Positions 1-7,974 of a stretch of DNA of 20,492 bases are shown here, piece by piece. The translations under genes were made by a program, and so were the position numbers. Positions within the stretch are counted from its first letter, which is position 1. Each line of letters begins with the position of its first letter. Below the pieces are notes generated by a model that worked only from the letters and a program-made list of their open reading frames with translations, made no database searches and was not told where the DNA came from. The stretch spans positions 1 through 20,492 of IMG/VR virus record IMGVR_UViG_3300009409_000067; one strand, 5' to 3'. This stretch comes from a virus.

Positions 1-2642
1 ACCCAGATAGGTCTGTACTGACCGTTCATGGTTATGGCGACACAAAAGTTACCAGCACCGGCTGTTAACGACGAGTCTCTATTGACAACATTTACATTAA
101 CCCCTGTGCTAACGCCATCTTGATAAATGGTTAGGACTCCGGTTGTCGGAGTGCTGATACTGCCAGCAGCAGTAATTGGAGTGGCTAAGATTCCCTCAAC
201 CTGAGAAGGACCAACTCCTCCGACATTGTAGATACCGCTACAGTCAACGTAGGCAGCTAGGGTATTATCACAGTACCAAGTTTGTATGTAGGTGTTTCCG
301 TTACCGCTATGAGCAACAGAATCTCTGCGGACTTCAAGAGGAGCCGTTGGAGACAGGCGAGGAACACCGATAGAGATGTTGGGTATATCAGTCCTACCAG
401 CAATGGTGTTCTGAATGTTAATACGGTTGGACAATGCTCCACCGCTAAACATCAGTCTGTTGTTGTCATCAATGTTTGTAACAATCTCGATGTTACCACT
501 ACCACCCTCACCGCTGGAGAATGTTCCCCGGAGGGCGTTTTCACCAATACCAATAGAGTTTGAATACGAGCCGTTCAGGCCAGCGTTTGACCCTATGAAG
601 ATGGAGTCAGAAGCACTGTCTGAGTTGTTAGCCGCGTTCGTACCGATACCAATTATGTTATCTGCGTTGTCGCAGTCGTAACCAGCACGATAACCAACGA
701 AGACAGCCGCAAAGTCCGAGTCCAACAGAGGGTTTGTAACCGTGGCGTTTGCACCAGCTTCGGTACCGATGATGACAGCGTGTTTCCAGCCACTAGCTCC
801 ATAGGCAACGTCACAGCCGATGAAGACAGAGCGTGACATGCTAGCGGAGTTAACCAGAAGTTCATTCTCTGCATTAGAGATGAGAACGTTGCAGTTTTCA
901 GCAATGGTACTCGCACCGCTCCCAACATAGTCAGTAAGTCCCTGTAGGGACATTTTACCAACCAAGGGCGATCCAGAGCCGCCAACCTGTGCTACAAGGA
1001 AGGTGTCGTCCGTTGTAATCGTACCAAGATTACCCGCCAAGTCAAGGTCACGGAAATCCAACACAATGTGATTTTCGTTGTTCTGAGAAACAACATTTGT
1101 TCCTGAGACTCCCAATAGAGGGACCAAATTCAATTCAGCAAGTCCAGATAGAGATGTCCCATCTTGGAATCGTATCGCACCACGCAGTTGGAAATCAGCA
1201 TCTAGTTTTGCAAACGGAGTAGTTGAAACCGGATTCTGATAAGAAGGGGTGTTTGTGAGAGGACCGCCGCGAGGGTCTAGTGTAAGTAGCGTTTGAGACA
1301 ACCCGGCACTGTTAGCGAATCTGAATTCCAGATCGTTGATACCCTGATTGCTGCCACCTCTACCGTAGTCGATAGTGTTGAGAACCGTGGTGTTTCTTGA
1401 GTAAACGTTATCAAACTCAAAGCTAGTTTCAAACTCCGCACTAGACACTAATAGTACAGAAAGGGTACCATCAACCGTCAGGCTCCTAGCACCAGTCAGC
1501 TTACCAAAGAGTAGCGGAGCAGTACCAAACCCAAGGGCGAAAGCTCCGTCTGCTGGGAGCGAAGACGTATATAGGTTTCTACCAATGATGATAGAATCGT
1601 CCATTCCGCCAAACGCTCCACCTCCGTTATTGACATTGCTATCGCCAAGAACGATGTTTCTGTTGCTGCTTGTGTATCCTTCAAGACTATCACACCCTAC
1701 AACCGTGTTGTTGGAGCTTGTGGGTTTCAGGCCACTACCAGTGTGGCGACCAATTAGGGTGTTACATGTAGCAACTCCCGCCTCTCCCATATCGAACCCT
1801 GCACCCCAACCGTAGTATGTGTTGTTGTACTTGCTGCTATCTGCCGCACGAGTGTCAGGAGTGTACCAGCCTCCGTAGGTGTTTCCGTTATTGCCGTAAA
1901 TCAAACCTCCACTAGAGACTAGCGGGTCTAAGTCTTGGCTCAATACAAGGTTTGTCTCAACACCTGTATCGTCGAGGAAGAAAAGAGCCTGACTACGGCC
2001 ACCCGTAGTGTATGGCTTAACGTAGATTTTACCAAAGGCAGCCGTTGCGTCTGGAGTTGTGGCCTGTTCGTGCTGGGCGATAGTCCCACTGTCCGGTACG
2101 TTTTCACAAAAGTACGCAATGGTCAGTGGAGAGTTGGCAGTAAAGTTGCGAGTAGTGTGAGTTCTAGTAAGTCCAATACCTACGTAACCCTTCTCAGTAA
2201 TGGAAATATGAGAGAATTCCATCCCGGTCTCACCACTAGCACGAATAAGCGAGAAGTCAACCACGGTGTTATCAACGCTACTTGGATGGACACATAAGTC
2301 GCCGTACCCATAGCTATTATCAACAACGAAGGCATCATCGTATTCTGGATCGTATGCTATGTGAAAACCAGAGGCCCTAATATTTCCGTTTCCAATTAGC
2401 TCTAGAGAGCTACGGAAGAATTTGGAAGGACCGCTAGAGAAGCGAATATTTGAGTCACCCGTAGACTGTACGTTGAAAATTGTATCAGGAAGAATGGGTT
2501 CTTGCCCACTTACGTATGTGGCGTTAGTAATGCCAACAAGGCCAGACTGGCTGGCCCGACCCCCATTACGCAATATGGTTACAGCCTCTCTGATCACTCC
2601 AGAGTCGCCATTATCCTGATGAATTGATAGTCGATCTTTCAT
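1..2642 (-). CDS. Long fibre-like virion protein, C-terminus beyond the left edge
   Basis: I translated the minus strand from the ATG at 2640-2642 and found no stop in 880 codons, so the gene leaves the window still open. An AAAGGA ribosome site lies just upstream of the ATG, 10 bp after the stop of the preceding gene. The protein is rich in Gly, Ser, Asn and Thr. It has two blocks of short repeats of the kind that form left-handed beta-rolls in phage fibres and YadA-like heads, at about residues 280-350 (for example SNNTVVGCDSL) and 575-700 (for example DSIFIGSNAGL and NSIGIGENAL). A stretch near residue 740 (APLEVRRD) resembles linker segments of phage fibres. It probably builds a tail fibre or other virion appendage for host contact. 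That role is inferred from composition, repeats and position after the capsid genes. I see no enzyme motif, and whether a C-terminal chaperone domain follows cannot be seen. Confidence 0.8.
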   Translation of the reverse strand, partial: MKDRLSIHQDNGDSGVIREAVTILRNGGRASQSGLVGITNATYVSGQEPILPDTIFNVQSTGDSNIRFSSGPSKFFRSSLELIGNGNIRASGFHIAYDPEYDDAFVVDNSYGYGDLCVHPSSVDNTVVDFSLIRASGETGMEFSHISITEKGYVGIGLTRTHTTRNFTANSPLTIAYFCENVPDSGTIAQHEQATTPDATAAFGKIYVKPYTTGGRSQALFFLDDTGVETNLVLSQDLDPLVSSGGLIYGNNGNTYGGWYTPDTRAADSSKYNNTYYGWGAGFDMGEAGVATCNTLIGRHTGSGLKPTSSNNTVVGCDSLEGYTSSNRNIVLGDSNVNNGGGAFGGMDDSIIIGRNLYTSSLPADGAFALGFGTAPLLFGKLTGARSLTVDGTLSVLLVSSAEFETSFEFDNVYSRNTTVLNTIDYGRGGSNQGINDLEFRFANSAGLSQTLLTLDPRGGPLTNTPSYQNPVSTTPFAKLDADFQLRGAIRFQDGTSLSGLAELNLVPLLGVSGTNVVSQNNENHIVLDFRDLDLAGNLGTITTDDTFLVAQVGGSGSPLVGKMSLQGLTDYVGSGASTIAENCNVLISNAENELLVNSASMSRSVFIGCDVAYGASGWKHAVIIGTEAGANATVTNPLLDSDFAAVFVGYRAGYDCDNADNIIGIGTNAANNSDSASDSIFIGSNAGLNGSYSNSIGIGENALRGTFSSGEGGSGNIEIVTNIDDNNRLMFSGGALSNRINIQNTIAGRTDIPNISIGVPRLSPTAPLEVRRDSVAHSGNGNTYIQTWYCDNTLAAYVDCSGIYNVGGVGPSQVEGILATPITAAGSISTPTTGVLTIYQDGVSTGVNVNVVNRDSSLTAGAGNFCVAITMNGQYRPIW

Positions 2643-2652
2643 GGTTTATCCT

Positions 2653-4245
2653 TTATTGATCCAGTTCGTCGTGATAAATTATACTGAATCCGCGAACACC
2701 GGCTCCGCTTTTGATTCGACTAGCAAATCTTTGCATTACCTGAACGCCAGAATCAACCGTTCCGTACATGACGGTGTAGTCATAGCCAACCGGATTCCCG
2801 CCCACAGAGTGTGTTCCAGAGCGAGCAATGAAGTTGATATCGTTAAGAGTGGGGTAGCGAGCTTCGTAGTGTGGCTCTTGAGCGACAACGACCCTCTGAC
2901 CAGAAGGGGTGACAGGCTCAACAAAGATTCCCATGCAGCCGCTCTGGATAGCCAAGCCCACATCGTTTCGACCCAACACCCTCTCACCGATGAAGGCTGT
3001 GTCGTTTAGGGCCTCAATTGAGATATTGCTTTCCCATCGAGACCTAGTGTAGGCACTGTCTTCTGGGAGACAGGAGAGACCCGCATCGGGGAATCTGTAC
3101 AAGAAATGGTAATCCCTACGATAAGTGCTTCCGCTAGAGTGGACCTCAAAGCCAGCACCGTCTAGGGCCTGATCGCTGAGAAATCCACAGACGGCGTCGT
3201 TGTGGAAGCCAGAATCAGTAGGGTCACAGAAACCACTAGTCGCCAAATGTAACGTTTTGCACTCGTATAGGCAGTTCGTGATTGTGTTGTATTCAATGTC
3301 ATTGGCGGTAAGTTGACCGCTGATGGTGACATCGTTTAGGTAAGCGTCCCACCTAAGAGAGGGGTGTCCCAAGGCGTATCGGTCATTTTGGTTTGGGACA
3401 AGGTCTCCATAGACCGTCATCTGAGCATCGGCCACTCCATGAATGGCTCCAGAGGGCATACCTCCTACGCCGACATTACCACCTGAGAACCAGATATTCT
3501 CATTGATAGATTTCCAAGGATGCTGGCTGCGACCCAGATGGTCTTTCCCGCTTTCGGTGGGAGATATGTCACCTGAGACTTGCAGCATACCATAACCGTG
3601 CAGGTTAGTGGTACCAATCGCCAGTTGATGACTTCCTACCTCTAGATTACCATAGAGCAGAGGTGCATCACCCGAAGTAAGCGGCTCACCGCTAGCGTCA
3701 CAGAAATCGCCAGACGTAACCGGAGTCGAGCCGACAATGAATGTATTGCTCGCCGTGGAATTTAGATACCACCCAGCACCATGACCGATAGCAATGTTGT
3801 AGCTACCGTGACGATTGTGGTGCATCGTATGGTTGCCGACACCAACGTTTCCGCTTCCCGTGACGTTGCCCACCAACGATTGATATCCGACCGCAGTATT
3901 TCCACTCCCGTAGATGTTACAGCTTAAAGCGTAACTGCCGAGAGACGTGTTCTGCGTGCCGTGGTAGTTGTTTCGTAAAGAGGCGTAGCCAAAAGCGGAG
4001 TTGTCAGTGCTAGAACGTCCAACCAAATTCATATGGCTTAGAGCCAAATCTCCAGCTACGGTAGTGCGTATGTCTGGAGTGGCGAAGTTCCGAGTGTCTA
4101 AAACGGCATCCTGCATAAGGCCCGGTACGGAATCGACCAAGTTTATGAGGCTGGTTCTTAAATCTAATGGTGAGATTTCTTGCGTGGCGTTATCGGGCAG
4201 CATTGCCGCGATAGACGCTAGATAAGCCGCTCTGGTAAGAATCAT
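2653..4245 (-). CDS. Fibre-like virion protein with beta-roll repeats (530 aa)
   Basis: The gene is complete, with an AGGGG site upstream of its ATG, and lies between the 154-aa virion-type gene and the longer fibre gene. Residues about 18-38 (LPDNATQEISPLDLR) look like an N-terminal motif I associate with phage fibre proteins. Residues about 80-175 form tandem short repeats such as GSGNTAVGYQSL and GSGNVGVGNHTM, typical of trimeric left-handed beta-rolls. The middle has two segments of the form LG..(S/H)..W.., seen around residues 240 and 290 (LGRSQHPWKS, LGHPSLRWDA), which mark repeated domain borders in phage fibres. No peptidase S74 chaperone signature is visible at the C-terminus. The most likely role is a structural fibre or appendage subunit. 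The pairing with the next gene suggests a two-part fibre, which is inference. Confidence 0.8.
   Translation of the reverse strand: MILTRAAYLASIAAMLPDNATQEISPLDLRTSLINLVDSVPGLMQDAVLDTRNFATPDIRTTVAGDLALSHMNLVGRSSTDNSAFGYASLRNNYHGTQNTSLGSYALSCNIYGSGNTAVGYQSLVGNVTGSGNVGVGNHTMHHNRHGSYNIAIGHGAGWYLNSTASNTFIVGSTPVTSGDFCDASGEPLTSGDAPLLYGNLEVGSHQLAIGTTNLHGYGMLQVSGDISPTESGKDHLGRSQHPWKSINENIWFSGGNVGVGGMPSGAIHGVADAQMTVYGDLVPNQNDRYALGHPSLRWDAYLNDVTISGQLTANDIEYNTITNCLYECKTLHLATSGFCDPTDSGFHNDAVCGFLSDQALDGAGFEVHSSGSTYRRDYHFLYRFPDAGLSCLPEDSAYTRSRWESNISIEALNDTAFIGERVLGRNDVGLAIQSGCMGIFVEPVTPSGQRVVVAQEPHYEARYPTLNDINFIARSGTHSVGGNPVGYDYTVMYGTVDSGVQVMQRFASRIKSGAGVRGFSIIYHDELDQ
2678..2683 (-). promoter_or_regulatory. 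Weak candidate -10 box ahead of the long fibre gene
   Basis: The minus strand reads AGTATAATTTATC about 35 bp upstream of the ATG at 2642, inside the 3' end of the 530-aa gene. It shares only the GTATAAT core with the stronger boxes at 4778, 7924 and 18120, and no -35 element is evident. It could be chance. Confidence 0.2.
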
Positions 4246-4255
4246 GGATTAGCCC

Positions 4256-4720
4256 CTACTTGAATTTGATTTGAAGCTGACTCGCGTCAAACTTTGGAGC
4301 GTCTCCCTGATAAACAACACGAGGGTTTCCTAGCTCTGCGTAGATGAGCAAATTACCGCTGCCATACTCACCAGAATCGACAATCGCTATGCCAGAGACC
4401 CATCCCCAATCAGTCAGGGCGGTTGCAAAGAGAAACGTGTTTAGATTTTTGATCAGTCCGCTACCGGCGTTATGATCGTTAACATCGTAATTCCAGAAAG
4501 CATCACCGAGAGTGGCCGGGTCGCCCAAGTCGTATCTTGTATATCCGGTTCCACTGCCATTGATCCCCGTAGGGAGTTCGGGAATGGTAACACCGGTATC
4601 AGAATCAACTGGGACTCCACTGCATAGGGCGATGGCGACATTTGAGGGTTTAGAGAAAGTTTCTCCCCTAAACACATGATGGAGTAGCCCAGACTCCATG
4701 TAATCAGATAAAGCTGCCAT
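4256..4720 (-). CDS. Small virion-type protein (154 aa)
   Basis: The gene has a clear AAGGGG ribosome site before ATG and is the first gene after the terminator and TATAAT box that follow the capsid gene. The N-terminus (LSDYMESGLLHHVFRG) and the order of later motifs (ATALTDWGWVSG, then GSGNLLIYAEL, then YQGD and FDASQLQIKF near the end) match a widespread family of roughly 130-160-aa phage proteins. These sit next to capsid or tail genes and are variously annotated as decoration, fibre-associated or hypothetical. The protein is beta-rich with no membrane segment or enzyme motif. Its place at the head of the fibre genes suggests an adaptor or fibre-base role, but that is inference. Confidence 0.75.
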   Translation of the reverse strand: MAALSDYMESGLLHHVFRGETFSKPSNVAIALCSGVPVDSDTGVTIPELPTGINGSGTGYTRYDLGDPATLGDAFWNYDVNDHNAGSGLIKNLNTFLFATALTDWGWVSGIAIVDSGEYGSGNLLIYAELGNPRVVYQGDAPKFDASQLQIKFK

Positions 4721-4771
4721 AGGTGGTTTCCCCTTAAAAAGAATCCTGTCGTGTGTGCAAAACGCTATTTA

Positions 4772-4793
4772 CATCCTATTATACACAAAAAAA
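4772..4793 (-). promoter_or_regulatory. Late-type promoter candidate before the fibre genes
   Basis: The minus strand reads TTTTGTGTATAATAGGATG, with TATAAT at 4783-4778. No -35 hexamer is visible at the right spacing, because that space is filled by the terminator's T-run and hairpin. The 19 bases match 17 of 19 at the box at 7924. The ATG of the next gene is about 50 bp downstream. Confidence 0.55.
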
Positions 4794-4819
4794 GAGCCAT
4801 CCCCGGTTAAATGGGGATG
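4787..4819 (-). terminator. Rho-independent terminator after the major capsid gene
   Basis: On the minus strand CATCCCC (4819-4813) pairs with GGGGATG (4804-4798) around an 8-nt loop, followed within five bases by seven T residues (4793-4787). It lies 37 bp past the capsid stop codon. The T-run merges into the promoter that follows. Confidence 0.8.
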
Positions 4820-4838
4820 ACCCTTTGATTGATTTTTA

Positions 4839-4850
4839 CCCCCGAAGGGG
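4839..4850 (-). other. UUCG tetraloop hairpin at the 3' end of the capsid transcript
   Basis: Minus-strand CCCC-TTCG-GGGG starts 5 bp after the capsid stop codon. C(UUCG)G hairpins are unusually stable and occur near the ends of phage mRNAs. No T-run follows directly, so it may protect the transcript end or assist the terminator at 4787-4819. Confidence 0.6.
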
Positions 4851-4855
4851 ACTGC

Positions 4856-5863
4856 TTAGAACGAAGCCAGAATAATACGACGATTATCCAGCACGCCGAA
4901 GCCCAATTCAGACCAACCGTAGTAGCCAACACGTTGTTGACGATGCATGGTTGGGTCTTCAAAGACTTGCAGGTCTTCTTTCACTGGCATGATGAAGGAG
5001 TCCGAAGACCCTTGATCCAAACCAACGACAAGTTCGAGGTCAGACGCTTCCAAAGAACCGCCCAAGCCGTTCAAGAAGAACTCTTGATACTCTTGACCTT
5101 CGCCCAGTTCGTCGAGGTCGTGGAGATTGACACCGTAGATGCGAGTGATGGGGGCACCACCCTCAGATGCGGTGTAGATTTCTCTACGAGTTACTTCGTC
5201 GATTTGGTCGAGTCCCCAGTTACGTACATCTTCCAGTGCTTCTGGAGAAACGTACATGTCGGTCAAGCGACCGCGATTCGCACTGCCGGTGTTACCACCA
5301 CCATTACGACGCATCACTGTTTGCGACAGGGAAACGATACGCTTGCTGAACAAGCCAGCGGTAGCGTCACCGTCGAACACCAAGATGTTACGATCAACAC
5401 CAGCAGCCAAAAGGGTATGCCAGCCGTCGTCGTTCATCTTCTTCACGAAGCCTGCTCTCATGGCTTGTGCAGCACGAGCCGCAACATCCCAGCGAGCTTC
5501 ACGAGCATAACGCAGCAAGTAATCAATACTTGAGGTAATGCTGTAGGTCGGAATCATCACGTAGTCGCTCTCAACGGCACGTTCAGGAATACGACCGTGA
5601 CCGGGATTGGTGTAAGCAACATGCTCACCTTCAAGGCCCGGTGCAATCAAGTCAAGAGGATACTCCGTAGAGGCTCCCGGCTCAACTTTGTTTACCTCGA
5701 AAATGTCTCCGAGGATATTACCAAGCAGAACACCCTTACGCAGAGGAAGCTCAAGAGCCTTAGCGAACTGACGCTGGGCTGCATAAGCAACGTTCTGATC
5801 GTTGTTACCTGTCTTTTTGTAAAGACTAAGGTATTCTTCTGGTGGTCTTGTCTGTGTAGACAT
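4856..5863 (-). CDS. Major capsid protein, HK97-fold type
   Basis: The 335-aa protein follows the scaffold and decoration genes, which is the usual position of the major capsid gene. It has a strong AAAGGAGAG site before ATG and ends in a strong hairpin plus terminator, as befits a highly expressed gene. The sequence has features of HK97-like capsid proteins: an N-terminal helical arm (residues about 1-45), then a segment GASTEYPLDLI, a central long helix region with YLLRYAREARWDVAARAAQA near 115-135, a DMYVSPEALEDVR segment near 205 typical of the A-domain, and a C-terminal EDPTMHRQQRVGYYGWSELG. No N-terminal scaffold domain is fused, since that function sits in the upstream gene. The assignment is from context and overall pattern; I could not run a profile search. 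Confidence 0.85.
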   Translation of the reverse strand: MSTQTRPPEEYLSLYKKTGNNDQNVAYAAQRQFAKALELPLRKGVLLGNILGDIFEVNKVEPGASTEYPLDLIAPGLEGEHVAYTNPGHGRIPERAVESDYVMIPTYSITSSIDYLLRYAREARWDVAARAAQAMRAGFVKKMNDDGWHTLLAAGVDRNILVFDGDATAGLFSKRIVSLSQTVMRRNGGGNTGSANRGRLTDMYVSPEALEDVRNWGLDQIDEVTRREIYTASEGGAPITRIYGVNLHDLDELGEGQEYQEFFLNGLGGSLEASDLELVVGLDQGSSDSFIMPVKEDLQVFEDPTMHRQQRVGYYGWSELGFGVLDNRRIILASF

Positions 5864-5892
5864 AAGATTTCTCTCCTTTACGTTATTCGGGC

Positions 5893-6387
5893 CTAAGCAC
5901 CGTGATTAGGAAGGTTGACATAAACTTTGGCATAGCCGTCAGCGTCCTTAGCGGACATGAAACGACCAACAGCCAAGTTTCCAGACCCGATAGCGTCAGA
6001 TGCGTGGTCTTGCAGGAACCCTGCTGTACCACCGGCATCAGAGGCATAAGCCAATTCTCCGGGGGTTACGGTACCATCAATCATGTTGGTTACAACCCAA
6101 CCGCGAGTCAAGATAGTTACCTTGCCTCCCTTTTGTACTTCATCTTTATAAACGTTAAGATGGGTACGGGTGAGGTCTTTGTTCACAACGTCGTTCAGAA
6201 GAATTCCTACAGGAACGTCTGTCACTGCGGCTTGCTGGTAGGACACGGTGTTGTCACCCTGATCCATCGCGGCACCCGAAGCACTCAGAAGGTCCAAACA
6301 AGCAACGCCACCACGAGTGGCTGTACTTGCTGTGTAGAAATAACTGATGTCAGTTGATTCTTCGTATCTATCGCCTTTAAGAGCCAT
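5893..6387 (-). CDS. Probable capsid decoration or stabilisation protein (164 aa)
   Basis: It lies between the protease/scaffold gene and the major capsid gene, the common position for head decoration proteins, with an AAAGGAG site 9 bp from its ATG. The protein is beta-rich. The pattern RGGVACLD near residue 26, a central VPVGILLNDV segment and GWVVTNMIDG...TPGELAYAS near 100-115 resemble small capsid-surface proteins that bind the shell after expansion. It has no membrane or signal sequence. Position carries more of this call than sequence. An alternative is another minor head protein. Confidence 0.65.
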   Translation of the reverse strand: MALKGDRYEESTDISYFYTASTATRGGVACLDLLSASGAAMDQGDNTVSYQQAAVTDVPVGILLNDVVNKDLTRTHLNVYKDEVQKGGKVTILTRGWVVTNMIDGTVTPGELAYASDAGGTAGFLQDHASDAIGSGNLAVGRFMSAKDADGYAKVYVNLPNHGA

Positions 6388-6405
6388 AGTTTTTTCTCCT
6401 TTTGT

Positions 6406-7104
6406 TTAAGCTAGAACGTGTTTTTCAAAGTATTCCGAAACGCTGGCTTGGGCCTTGGACAGTGCGTCGTCCGAGTCGTCACCAACATTCATTTCGTCGG
6501 AATCCGAAGCATCAACATCGTCAAGAGCGTCTGCCGCTGCTTGTGCCTGTTCTAACGCCAATGTGGCTGCTGCCTTTACTTCTTCTGCTGCTTTGGCGTC
6601 TTTCTTCTTCTTCTTGTCCTTGTCGTCGTCGTCGTCATCGCCCTTCTTCTTGAAATTCTCGAAGTTGGCTTGATTCTTAACAGCCATCTCTACGACAGCC
6701 GCAAAAGCGTCATCGTCAAGAGTCGCGAAAGAAATTACAGACTTGCTGGCTTCTTCTTCTTCAACTCCAGCTTCAACAAGAGCAGCCTTACGCTCTGCCG
6801 CTTTTTCTTTCTGCTTCATGTCGCCCATGTGCTTCTCTGCTGTAGTCAGAGCTTCCTTAGAAGTCGCAAGTGCGTCTTCCAGTTCTGCTACGCGGGCTTG
6901 TGTTGACTTGATCGTTTCGCCCAACTCCGCGATAGAAGCCGAAGACTGCTTTGCAGCAACCTCATATACTTCGATCTTGGAAGCGAACTCCAAGTCCTTT
7001 GCTTTTTCGATCTGGGCTTTAACAGTTGCAACTTCGGCCTTGACTGTGTCAAGTTCTACCTTAGTCTCTGCAAGCTGTTTTTCCAGAAGTGACTGATCAG
7101 CCAT
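6406..7104 (-). CDS. Nested in-frame scaffold protein (232 aa)
   Basis: Inside the protease-scaffold gene an ATG at codon 267 (7104-7102) is preceded by AGGAG (7117-7113) with an 8-base gap. That is a better ribosome site than many true starts in this window. The ATG falls at the change from protease domain to coiled coil (product begins MADQSLLEKQL). The predicted product is a free scaffold of 232 residues sharing the stop codon of the long form. This matches the lambda C/Nu3 arrangement, where free scaffold outnumbers the protease fusion. The Shine-Dalgarno and domain boundary are seen in the sequence; that the start is used is inferred. Confidence 0.65.
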   Translation of the reverse strand: MADQSLLEKQLAETKVELDTVKAEVATVKAQIEKAKDLEFASKIEVYEVAAKQSSASIAELGETIKSTQARVAELEDALATSKEALTTAEKHMGDMKQKEKAAERKAALVEAGVEEEEASKSVISFATLDDDAFAAVVEMAVKNQANFENFKKKGDDDDDDKDKKKKKDAKAAEEVKAAATLALEQAQAAADALDDVDASDSDEMNVGDDSDDALSKAQASVSEYFEKHVLA

Positions 7105-7902
7105 ATTGATTTCTCCTATAGAAAGTTTTGAATCAGTGTTCACGTTAAAAGATGCTGTGCTTGAATTCAAAATCACACTTCGGGGATTTGCGGGCTTTGA
7201 TACCAATCCCTTTCCAGAAAATGCGATTTGGGATAAAGCACGACCAATTTTGTATCCTTCATACTCACCGGTTCCGCCATAAGCCCTGAGATGTTTTGTT
7301 AAGAAGGCTGACGATTCTTCTCGCGTCAAAAGTTTGGCAAGTCCCTTTTCATCGACTAGAGCGTAGTCGAATCCAGCAAAGAGGCATTCCATTGACACAT
7401 ACCATTTGCCCTCTGGGATTTCCGCAAGAATCTGCTCCATTCTCTCTTTGTTCTCAGCGTTTATCCAACTGTTGTAGAGAACTGCTTGAGTGATGATGTC
7501 GAAATCGCTTGGGGGAGCTACGACTTGGTCTGAAACAGCTTTGCCGTCTTTGGTGAGAACGTAGCTGCCAGTGATATGTCCGATGATATCGTTCTCATCG
7601 TGCATAAAGTTGAATTGTTTGTCTTCTGGTGATTTCCGTGCCGCCCAAGTATTTTCAGCGAGGAAAACGTCGTCGTTCTTATTCCATCCGGTGGAGACAA
7701 GAACCGCCTCAAGGTAGAAAAGATCACGCTGATCTTTGTTTTCAGCCATGATCTTAGTAAGTATCTCCGGGTCGGAGATGATATTCGATGCCGCTTCAAC
7801 TGTCCCCGTATGGAGAGACACCGCTGAACAATACGCAACGCTAGCCGTACTTTTGACTAGATCGCCAATACCGTCATTGATTTCAGATTGAAAGATTTCC
7901 AT
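6406..7902 (-). CDS. Prohead protease fused to scaffold (498 aa)
   Basis: Residues 1 to about 245 look like a head maturation protease. H101 in FNFMHDENDIIGH and S170 in WYVSMECLF are good candidates for the His and Ser of the herpes/HK97-type serine protease fold. They are followed by FDYALV and a conserved-looking KHLRAYGG...GRALSQIAFSG stretch. Residues 267-498 are a different kind of sequence: a long heptad-rich coiled coil (about 270-375), then a Lys/Asp run (GDDDDDDKDKKKKK near 427-440) and an Ala-rich, acidic tail. That is typical of a scaffold core. The fused layout resembles lambda gpC/Nu3, where the scaffold is also made separately from inside the gene, and a ribosome site for such a product is visible here. 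The protease is expected to process head proteins and itself during assembly. The catalytic residues are my reading, not tested. Confidence 0.8.
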   Translation of the reverse strand: MEIFQSEINDGIGDLVKSTASVAYCSAVSLHTGTVEAASNIISDPEILTKIMAENKDQRDLFYLEAVLVSTGWNKNDDVFLAENTWAARKSPEDKQFNFMHDENDIIGHITGSYVLTKDGKAVSDQVVAPPSDFDIITQAVLYNSWINAENKERMEQILAEIPEGKWYVSMECLFAGFDYALVDEKGLAKLLTREESSAFLTKHLRAYGGTGEYEGYKIGRALSQIAFSGKGLVSKPANPRSVILNSSTASFNVNTDSKLSIGEINMADQSLLEKQLAETKVELDTVKAEVATVKAQIEKAKDLEFASKIEVYEVAAKQSSASIAELGETIKSTQARVAELEDALATSKEALTTAEKHMGDMKQKEKAAERKAALVEAGVEEEEASKSVISFATLDDDAFAAVVEMAVKNQANFENFKKKGDDDDDDKDKKKKKDAKAAEEVKAAATLALEQAQAAADALDDVDASDSDEMNVGDDSDDALSKAQASVSEYFEKHVLA

Positions 7903-7917
7903 AGTTGTTTTTTACCT

Positions 7918-7936
7918 CATCACATTATACACAAAA
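7918..7936 (-). promoter_or_regulatory. Late-type promoter candidate for the capsid unit
   Basis: The minus strand reads TTTTGTGTATAATGTGATG, with TATAAT at 7929-7924 and no recognisable -35 hexamer 16-18 bp upstream. It sits between the portal stop and the protease-scaffold ATG. The transcript leader would be only about 14 nt and contains the GAGGT ribosome site. Confidence 0.55.
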
Positions 7937-7968
7937 GGGAAATATTTTTACGAAAAAGGTCTATTTCC
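7933..7968 (-). terminator. Hairpin and T-run after the portal gene, weak terminator
   Basis: On the minus strand GGAAATA (7968-7962) pairs with TATTTCC (7944-7938). An inner TTTTT/AAAAA pairing encloses a CGT loop, with a 4-nt bulge on one side. CTTTT follows. The stem is AT-rich, so termination is probably partial. It begins 6 bp past the portal stop. Confidence 0.45.
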
Positions 7969-7974
7969 ACAGAA

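Noticed and set aside
1-4245. Diversity-generating retroelement acting on the fibre genes
   Set aside because: No reverse transcriptase and no template/variable repeat pair seen in the window.
4829-5533. Rightward 234-aa open frame
   Set aside because: It lies wholly antisense to the capsid gene and its protein has no ribosome site or recognisable pattern.
5902-6357. Rightward 151-aa open frame
   Set aside because: Antisense to the decoration protein gene, with no ribosome site or context.
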